A stretch of 7,223 bases of DNA, taken from contig JBJOKE010000019.1 in assembly GCA_046046245.1 (NCBI GenBank), forward strand, positions 1-7,223, written 5' to 3'. The notes beneath the pieces are model-generated. The model had not been told where the DNA came from. It did not search any database and saw only the letters and a program-made list of their open reading frames with translations. A program made the translations under genes and the position numbers. Below are positions 1 to 4,113 of this stretch, piece by piece. Positions within the stretch are counted from its first letter, which is position 1; every line of letters starts with the position of its first letter. This DNA comes from UBA4615 sp046046245. Lineage in GTDB: Bacteria; Pseudomonadota; Gammaproteobacteria; Burkholderiales; Burkholderiaceae_E.

Positions 1-893
1 ACGCCGCGCGGGTCGGTCCAGCCGAACGCGTAACGCTCGGTGGCCTTGTAGCGCATGCTGTCGGTTTCGAAGTCGCCTTCCATGCTCTTCTCGAGGCCGC
101 GACGCATCGCGAGCTTGAGACCCTCGGGCGCATCGGTCTGGACCCACCATGCGGTGGTCGAGGTGATACGCGAGAGGTTGGCCTGACCGCCGTCCAGCAG
201 CCCCATCGACTTGACGGGGTTGATGTCGTTGTTCGCGGTACCGGCGCGCAGGACCGACTTGAGCAGGACTTCCGCTTGGAAGACGTTGCTCGGGCCGACG
301 ACCAGCTTCTTCGGGGTCAAGCGGATGCGCTTGCCGTTGTTGTCCACCGCGTTGCGGATCTGGACAAGAAGCTGCTCCAGCGAGGTCTGCGACAGGTTTG
401 CGGCCGTCGAAAGCTCGTTGGAGAAGGTGCCGTTGGCAATCGGGTGATCGGTCGCCACCAGTTCCTTGCCGTCGCCGCCCGCATAGGCTGCGGTGAACGA
501 GCGGTTCAGGATGTTGGCGCCAAGGGTTTCCTTGGTCTCGATCAGCGACTGCGCGAGGTGACGCGCGTAGGTCTGGCCGATGCGGATGTGGTCACCGTCT
601 TCGACAAGAACCTTGGTCAGCGCGAACGCCAGACCGTAGACCTTGTAGAGGTAGCGCTGGATGAACAGCACACCACCCGACTGGTAGGTGACCGGCATGC
701 CGTCAGGCAGTTCCGGCGCGGCGCCGAAGCCGTAGAGCACGGGCTCTTCGTGGTAGTTCCGGGGGATGCCCTTGAACTCCTTGAAGACCTGCGACCATTC
801 GTCAGCGCGCTGGTCATAGATGCCGTTGAACTCTTCGTTCAGGATCGGCTCGACGATGGAGCGGAAGTCAGTACTCCGCATTGGCATTGCCAT
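1..893 (-). CDS. Major capsid protein (partial, 3' end beyond left edge)
   Basis: This gene encodes the probable shell-forming subunit of the phage head. It reads open from the ATG at 893 to the left edge, giving 297 residues with no stop, so only the C-terminal end is missing. My translation begins MAMPMRSTDF and ends at the edge in FGWTDPRG. The segment VATDHPIANG (about residues 146-155), followed by a helix and the stretch RLTPKKLVVGPSNVFQAEVL (181-200), is typical of phage major capsid proteins of the Mu gpT-like, HK97-fold type. The capsid role is therefore a family inference by eye, supported by its place downstream of portal, scaffold and decoration-like genes. Three in-frame ATGs lie close together (893, 887, 881). 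The first is chosen because a strong AGGAGG sits 8 bases upstream. Capsid proteins of this type are often a little over 300 residues, so probably few residues are lost. It is the likely folding client of the co-chaperonin encoded upstream. Confidence 0.88.
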   Translation of the reverse strand, partial: MAMPMRSTDFRSIVEPILNEEFNGIYDQRADEWSQVFKEFKGIPRNYHEEPVLYGFGAAPELPDGMPVTYQSGGVLFIQRYLYKVYGLAFALTKVLVEDGDHIRIGQTYARHLAQSLIETKETLGANILNRSFTAAYAGGDGKELVATDHPIANGTFSNELSTAANLSQTSLEQLLVQIRNAVDNNGKRIRLTPKKLVVGPSNVFQAEVLLKSVLRAGTANNDINPVKSMGLLDGGQANLSRITSTTAWWVQTDAPEGLKLAMRRGLEKSMEGDFETDSMRYKATERYAFGWTDPRG

Positions 894-900
894 GGCTCAG

Positions 901-907
901 CCCTCCT
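901..907 (-). promoter_or_regulatory. Strong Shine-Dalgarno of the capsid gene
   Basis: The minus strand reads TAAGGAGGG and then seven more bases before the ATG at 893. It is the best match to the anti-Shine-Dalgarno in the window. It shares a base with the TAA stop of the upstream gene (909-907). This decides the first of three nearby ATGs as the start and suits a protein needed in hundreds of copies per virion. Confidence 0.75.
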
Positions 908-1458
908 TAGTAAGCTGCGATGTTGGCAGTGTTCTGGTGTTCAGAGATCTGAACCAGAGCATTGACAAACGTGTCACCCCAATTGTTGTCGGGGCCCGGG
1001 ACGATACCGATCAGGCGGAGACCGGCGTTGGCGGCGGACGAGGCCACGTTCAGGGACTGCGAAGACAGGCCCGTGATGGTGTTACCGGCGGCAGCCGAGA
1101 AGTCGTACTGCTTGCCGATGTCAGCCACAGCCAGAGCGGCGTTGCTCTGGATCTGGTACGTGATCGTCTGGTCGATGGTCACGTACGCGACGATTTCGGT
1201 GGCCACGGTGCCCGTGGTCCACTTGTTCGACACGCGGCGACGACCGTCGCTGTCCGTGAACTCGACGCCCTGAAAGGAGCCGATGAACGCGTCACCGGCG
1301 GCGGCGGGAACCAGATTGCCGTCCGTGTCAATCTTGACCGGCTGGTTCTGGAAGATGTTGTTGGCGTACCCCGAAACAATGGACATCGCGAACGGGCGAA
1401 CGACGCCCGACGGATGGTTGACGGGGATAAGGCCGTAGGGAGATGCGGTACTGGGCAT
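907..1458 (-). CDS. Putative capsid decoration (head cement-like) structural protein
   Basis: This is a 183-residue protein of unproven function, most likely a virion head component. The N terminus (PYGLIPVNHPSG, residues 7-18) opens like a group of phage structural proteins that sit next to the capsid gene. The body is rich in Ala, Gly, Thr, Val and Asn. It contains short alternating hydrophobic stretches such as TEIVAYVTIDQTITYQIQ (residues 87-104), which predict a mainly beta fold. I see no signal peptide, membrane segment or catalytic motif. A late motif, LRLIGIVPGPDNNWGD (147-162), followed by a strand ending in ISEH, matches what I recall of this family. It lies directly upstream of the capsid gene, with its stop overlapping the capsid ribosome binding site, where decoration or stabilisation proteins are usually encoded. 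The ATG start is supported by AAGGAA 7 bases upstream (1466-1471). A minor structural or fibre-associated role is an alternative. Confidence 0.65.
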   Translation of the reverse strand: MPSTASPYGLIPVNHPSGVVRPFAMSIVSGYANNIFQNQPVKIDTDGNLVPAAAGDAFIGSFQGVEFTDSDGRRRVSNKWTTGTVATEIVAYVTIDQTITYQIQSNAALAVADIGKQYDFSAAAGNTITGLSSQSLNVASSAANAGLRLIGIVPGPDNNWGDTFVNALVQISEHQNTANIAAY

Positions 1459-1492
1459 GTCCTAGTTCCTTAGATGGTGGGGTGGAGCCCGC

Positions 1493-2035
1493 TCAGGAAA
1501 AAAGTCCCTGCTTGGGCGCGTAACGAGACGCCTCCTGCATGTCCTCACTCTCGATCAGCCTGCTGCCGGACCGCTCTGCCTGCTCGCGCATGATCTGCGC
1601 GGTCTCTTCGAGCTTGTCCTCCTCACGCAACGGAGCGTCGTAGTGAGCTTCCCTCATGAAGCGCTGGTACAGGCTTTCGGGCAGCTTGAACGCGATCATC
1701 TCGTTGACGCCGATCAGGCCGGACCATTCGCCCGTCTTGATCGAGGCATACTCCATACCCGGGACTTCCGACGCCTTGACCGGCTCGTACCCGAGCTGGA
1801 CGCGGCGGTGGATGGGGTCACGCGGGTTTGTCGTCGTGAGCCAGCACACATGATAGCCGGAAATGGGCGGCAAATCAGGAAGTGCATCGTTGTACATTTG
1901 CATGCGGAACATTTCCAGCCGGTCGTCTTCGCTTACCGTGCGGTTTTCGGTGACCTGACGGTCTCCTGCGTCACGGGTGCGCCGAGCGGCACCAACGTCC
2001 TTCTTCAGGCGGTCATCAGAATAGTCATCAGTCAT
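1493..2035 (-). CDS. Conserved phage head-module protein of unknown function
   Basis: I do not recognise a function for this 180-residue soluble protein. The N-terminal 45 residues are highly charged and probably flexible. A compact core of roughly residues 52-145 follows. It contains SGYHVCWLTTTNPRDPIHRR (59-78), then LGYEPVKASEVPGMEY (81-96), GLIGVNEMIAFKLPESLYQ (106-124) and DAPLREEDKL (133-142). The core looks like a real folded domain, and I recall similar sequences in other phage head modules, always uncharacterised. The C-terminal 40 residues form a charged helix and a tail. It has no transmembrane segment, nuclease motif or signal peptide. It lies between the scaffold and decoration genes, 24 bases after the scaffold stop, with GGAG 9 bases before the ATG. 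A role in procapsid assembly or as a minor capsid or connector component is inference from position only. Confidence 0.72.
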   Translation of the reverse strand: MTDDYSDDRLKKDVGAARRTRDAGDRQVTENRTVSEDDRLEMFRMQMYNDALPDLPPISGYHVCWLTTTNPRDPIHRRVQLGYEPVKASEVPGMEYASIKTGEWSGLIGVNEMIAFKLPESLYQRFMREAHYDAPLREEDKLEETAQIMREQAERSGSRLIESEDMQEASRYAPKQGLFS

Positions 2036-2059
2036 GTTGTCTCACTCCATTTTCAAAAA

Positions 2060-3007
2060 TCAGCGAGCCGAACTTTGCTTGTCGTATGTCTGATACGCCT
2101 TAAGCATCCGGTTCCGCGCGACGGGATCATCCCAAATGCCTGCCTCCATCATAGCAGCCTTTCTTTCGGGTGTCACGTACACCTCTTTGCGGGTGCTGGA
2201 GGGCGCATGTTCGCGGCTGTTCCCGGTCGGCGGCGCCTTGCGCTTGGGCCGCGCGTCGGCCGCCTCGGGCGCGTCGCCGTCGCCCACACGGGCGGCCACG
2301 CGGCGCGTCAGCTCTTCCCAGTACGTGCGCGTCGCCGGGTTGTAGCCCTCGCGCACGAGGCCGTCGTCGATGGCCTTGGTGATGCGGCTGTCCTCGTCGC
2401 GCCCGTTCGGGTCGTACCACGGGTTGGCGCTGACCCACTCCGCCGCGTAGTTCGTGACGCGCGGGTCGATCTGCGGCTTGGACACCTGCTCGCGGGCCTG
2501 CGCCACCTGCTGCTTGTAGCCCTGCAACTGCTGCGCGGCAGACATGGCCTCGTCGCGGATCCGCATGGCGGCGATCATGTCATCGCCGTTGCCCGCCTCA
2601 GCGGCGCGGGCCATGATGTGCTCGGCCTGACGCACCTCGTTGAGCGCCTGCTGGTAGCGCGCGTCGATGCTCTGCTCATTGGTGCTGATCGCGTGGCCCT
2701 CGACGGCCTGAATGCGGCGCAGCATCTCGGCGTTCTGCTGGCGCAGGAACTCCAGCTCGCGGTCGGCGGCCTCCTTGGCCCGGCGCTGCAGCTCGCGCCG
2801 CTTGACGCGCTTCTGCCGGTTCTTGCTCTTGCCCTCTTCGATGTCGTCGTCGAGGTCGTCCTGACTGTCGGCAAGCCGGTCGTCATCCGTATCGTCGCCG
2901 TCGTCCTCGTCGTCGGTCTCGACCTGCTCCGCGCCAGCGGCGGGGATGGTATCGGTCTCGATGATGTCGAACTCGTCGCCGTCATTCTCGGTAGTGTTGT
3001 CAACCAT
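2060..3007 (-). CDS. Scaffolding-type protein of procapsid assembly
   Basis: This 315-residue protein is the best candidate for the internal scaffold that guides capsid subunits into a procapsid. Residues 1-59 are extremely acidic, with runs of Asp and Glu. Residues 60-80 switch to a basic patch (KSKNRQKRVKRREL). Residues 70-175 are almost uninterrupted charged and Gln/Ala-rich helix with coiled-coil character. A small motif with AAEWVSANPWYDPNG (188-202) and EGYNPATRTYWEELTRRV (220-237) resembles repeats I know from phage scaffold-like proteins. A Pro-rich linker (about 254-270) leads to a basic helical C terminus (275-315) containing TPERKAAMMEAGIWDD. In P22 a basic C-terminal domain of the scaffold contacts coat, so a similar role is plausible here but unproven. 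It lies upstream of the capsid gene, as scaffolds usually do. A GAGGAG 7 bases before the ATG overlaps the co-chaperonin stop codon. Confidence 0.78.
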   Translation of the reverse strand: MVDNTTENDGDEFDIIETDTIPAAGAEQVETDDEDDGDDTDDDRLADSQDDLDDDIEEGKSKNRQKRVKRRELQRRAKEAADRELEFLRQQNAEMLRRIQAVEGHAISTNEQSIDARYQQALNEVRQAEHIMARAAEAGNGDDMIAAMRIRDEAMSAAQQLQGYKQQVAQAREQVSKPQIDPRVTNYAAEWVSANPWYDPNGRDEDSRITKAIDDGLVREGYNPATRTYWEELTRRVAARVGDGDAPEAADARPKRKAPPTGNSREHAPSSTRKEVYVTPERKAAMMEAGIWDDPVARNRMLKAYQTYDKQSSAR

Positions 3008-3014
3008 TGCTCGT

Positions 3015-3020
3015 CTCCTC
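3015..3020 (-). promoter_or_regulatory. Shine-Dalgarno of the scaffold gene overlapping the co-chaperonin stop
   Basis: GAGGAG on the minus strand lies 7 bases before the scaffold ATG at 3007 and overlaps the TGA stop (3021-3019) of the co-chaperonin gene. A ribosome terminating on the first gene would sit on the initiation site of the second, so translational coupling of chaperone and scaffold is likely. That coupling is inference. Confidence 0.6.
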
Positions 3021-3444
3021 AGATGTAGGCCTTCATGCTCAGCGGATCGCCAGTGATCCGCCCCAGCAAGTCGAGGTCGTTGAACATGACGAACAACACC
3101 TCTTTCCCGTCAACCTCGACGCTCCAGCGGTCGCCGCCGTACTTGGGCGCGCGCACGAAGTCCCCGACCTCGCACCACGACCCCTCGGGCCACGGCTCCA
3201 TGGTGTTGCGGTTGTGGAACGCCAGACTGCCCACGGCCACGACCTTCGCGGCCTGCGTGTTCCAGCGCTCGGTCTCCTGCGTGTCCTCGGGCAGGATGAT
3301 GCCGCCAGCCGTCTTGCTCTTGGCCGAGCGGATCTGCACGATGACGCGCGAGCCGAAGGGCTGCACGCCCGGGTCGATCACGGGGAACGCCTCGTCGAGG
3401 CTCCCGTAGTCAAACCTCACCTTGTTCAGTACGTAGTCTTGCAT
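3019..3444 (-). CDS. Phage GroES-like (Cpn10) co-chaperonin
   Basis: This 141-residue protein is homologous by eye to bacterial GroES. GroES forms a seven-subunit lid on GroEL and closes the folding chamber. The GroES signature starts at residue 27 with VQPFGSRVIVQ, then KSKTAGGIILPE (42-53), which is the mobile loop with the GGI-type hydrophobic tripeptide that contacts GroEL. AKVVAVG (66-72), CEVGDFVRAPKYGG (91-104) and KEVLFVMFNDLDLLGRI (114-130) then match the remaining GroES strands. Unlike E. coli GroES (97 residues) it has a 26-residue N-terminal extension and a short C-terminal extension. Its loop from GGI to AVG is 26 residues, against 22 in E. coli GroES as I recall that sequence. 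No GroEL gene is visible, so it presumably works with the host chaperonin, as T4 gp31 does for the T4 capsid protein. It lies between portal-side and scaffold/capsid genes. GAGGAG sits 5 bases before its ATG, adjacent to the upstream stop. Confidence 0.88.
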   Translation of the reverse strand: MQDYVLNKVRFDYGSLDEAFPVIDPGVQPFGSRVIVQIRSAKSKTAGGIILPEDTQETERWNTQAAKVVAVGSLAFHNRNTMEPWPEGSWCEVGDFVRAPKYGGDRWSVEVDGKEVLFVMFNDLDLLGRITGDPLSMKAYI

Positions 3445-3455
3445 ATGTGCTCCTC

Positions 3456-3638
3456 TTAGAGATCGAACCCCTTGCGCTCATGCTCGGAGACCATCTCGAT
3501 CAGCGTATTCTTGGCATGCTCGAGCCCCGCGTACATGCCGACTGCTCGGCCGTAGTCGAAGCCCTCCTTGCCGGTGGGCCGCTCCAGCGCCTCTTTCGCA
3601 AGCTGGGCTTGCGCCGTCTCCAAGCGCTGGAGCAACAT
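3456..3638 (-). CDS. Small helical phage protein, unknown function
   Basis: This short soluble protein has 60 residues from the ATG at 3638, or 64 from a GTG at 3650. The first half is a charged amphipathic helix (MLLQRLETAQAQLAKEALER). The second half carries FDYGRAVGMYAGLEHAKNTL and then a charged helix, so a helical hairpin or coiled-coil dimer is likely. I recall small proteins with a similar Gly-Met-Tyr-x-Gly-Leu pattern in phage head modules, but none with a known function. The start is ambiguous. The GTG at 3650 overlaps the upstream stop as GTGA but has no ribosome binding site. The ATG at 3638 has GAGGA 5 bases upstream, so it is preferred. The gene ends with TAA, 11 bases before the co-chaperonin. 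Confidence 0.68.
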   Translation of the reverse strand: MLLQRLETAQAQLAKEALERPTGKEGFDYGRAVGMYAGLEHAKNTLIEMVSEHERKGFDL

Positions 3639-3643
3639 CTCGA

Positions 3644-3648
3644 TCCTC
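3644..3648 (-). promoter_or_regulatory. Shine-Dalgarno that decides the start of the 60-residue gene
   Basis: GAGGA on the minus strand overlaps the TGA stop of the 45-residue gene (3649-3647) and lies 5 bases before the ATG at 3638. It favours that ATG over the GTG at 3650, which has no purine-rich site at a suitable distance. Confidence 0.5.
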
Positions 3649-3784
3649 ACGCCGGGGTCTTCGGCCCGCCGCCGACCTTGGGCATCTCGCCCATGGCCAT
3701 CTTCTTGTGCTGGCTGACGGCCTCACCCGCCAGCTTCGACACCTTGCCGCTCGGGGCGGCGCTCTTCGCGTTGTTCTCAGCCAT
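3647..3784 (-). CDS. 45-residue Lys/Ala-rich small protein, unknown function
   Basis: This small gene translates to 45 residues starting MAENNAKSAAPSGKVSKLAG and continuing with a segment ending QHKKMAMGEMPKVGGG before a Pro/Thr tail. It is basic and rich in Lys, Ala, Gly and Met, has one short predicted helix (about 14-32), and has no membrane segment. It is accepted as a gene for three reasons. It fills the only slot between the Gp49-like gene and the 60-residue gene. AAGGA stands 7 bases before its ATG (3792-3796). Its stop overlaps the next ribosome binding site, as elsewhere in this operon. A basic, flexible protein in a head module could bind DNA or an acidic partner such as the N terminus of scaffold or portal, but that is speculation. 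I do not recognise a family. Confidence 0.6.
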   Translation of the reverse strand: MAENNAKSAAPSGKVSKLAGEAVSQHKKMAMGEMPKVGGGPKTPA

Positions 3785-3787
3785 TGC

Positions 3788-4099
3788 TCAGTCCTTCTCT
3801 TGCGCCGCGAGACGGTCCCGCAGGCTGTACCCTTCCAGCTTCCAGAGCTGGCGGATGGCGTTCTCGTACGCGAACTTCTTGCCGAGTTCCGCGTCGAAGT
3901 TTTCGGGGCTGGCGGGCGCGCTCTCGCCCACCACAAAAAACCCGTTCTGCATCGTCAGGATGCAGAGCGTGAGGATGAGGTTGACGACGACGTACTCCTC
4001 GCGGACGATCTTCGCCTGCATGCTCTCCAGCGTGACGCGCGGCGCGGTGGCCACTGCGGCGCTCTCGGCCTCGGATGCTGTCAGTGCTTCGCTTTCCAT
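3788..4099 (-). CDS. Gp49-like phage protein (N4 Gp49 / Sf6 gene 66 family)
   Basis: This 103-residue protein fits the small phage family named after N4 Gp49 and Sf6 gene 66, whose function is not established. The first 20 residues are a variable Ala/Glu-rich leader. The family-like part starts at RVTLESMQAKIVREEYVVV (21-39), passes through a hydrophobic stretch with Cys and Thr (LTLCILTMQNGF, 43-54) and GESAPASPENFDAELGKKFA (58-77), and ends in ENAIRQLWKLEGYSLRDRLA (79-98). The ESA..SPENFD motif, the conserved Trp and the GY near the C terminus are what I recognise. The hydrophobic segment is short and likely a buried strand or helix, not a membrane anchor. The ATG follows AAGGAG by 8 bases, and that site overlaps the portal stop. 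A place next to the portal gene suggests a late, possibly virion-related role, but this is only context. Confidence 0.8.
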   Translation of the reverse strand: MESEALTASEAESAAVATAPRVTLESMQAKIVREEYVVVNLILTLCILTMQNGFFVVGESAPASPENFDAELGKKFAYENAIRQLWKLEGYSLRDRLAAQEKD

Positions 4100-4107
4100 T
4101 CCGTGTG

Positions 4108-4113
4108 CTCCTT
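4108..4113 (-). promoter_or_regulatory. Shine-Dalgarno of the Gp49-like gene overlapping the portal stop
   Basis: AAGGAG on the minus strand lies 8 bases before the ATG at 4099 and shares two bases with the TAA stop of the portal gene (4114-4112). It confirms that the 103-residue frame is translated. Confidence 0.55.

Noticed and set aside
276..1473. Two plus-strand frames opposite the capsid and decoration genes
   Set aside because: No recognisable domain and antisense to genes with good ribosome binding sites and family-like sequence.
2036..2066. Possible terminator after the scaffold gene (T-run near ATTTTTGAAAAT)
   Set aside because: There is no GC-rich stem before the T-run. The palindrome would leave a two-base loop, and the next gene begins within 24 bases with its own ribosome binding site.
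2036..2100. Possible promoter in the AT-richer patch
   Set aside because: No convincing -35/-10 pair at proper spacing on the minus strand, and most of the patch is coding.
1643..3028. Long plus-strand open frame (461 codons) opposite the scaffold and 180-residue genes
   Set aside because: It is antisense to two well-supported genes, has Val/Arg/Leu/His-biased composition typical of a GC-rich shadow frame, and shows no domain. Its length follows from GC-rich third positions.
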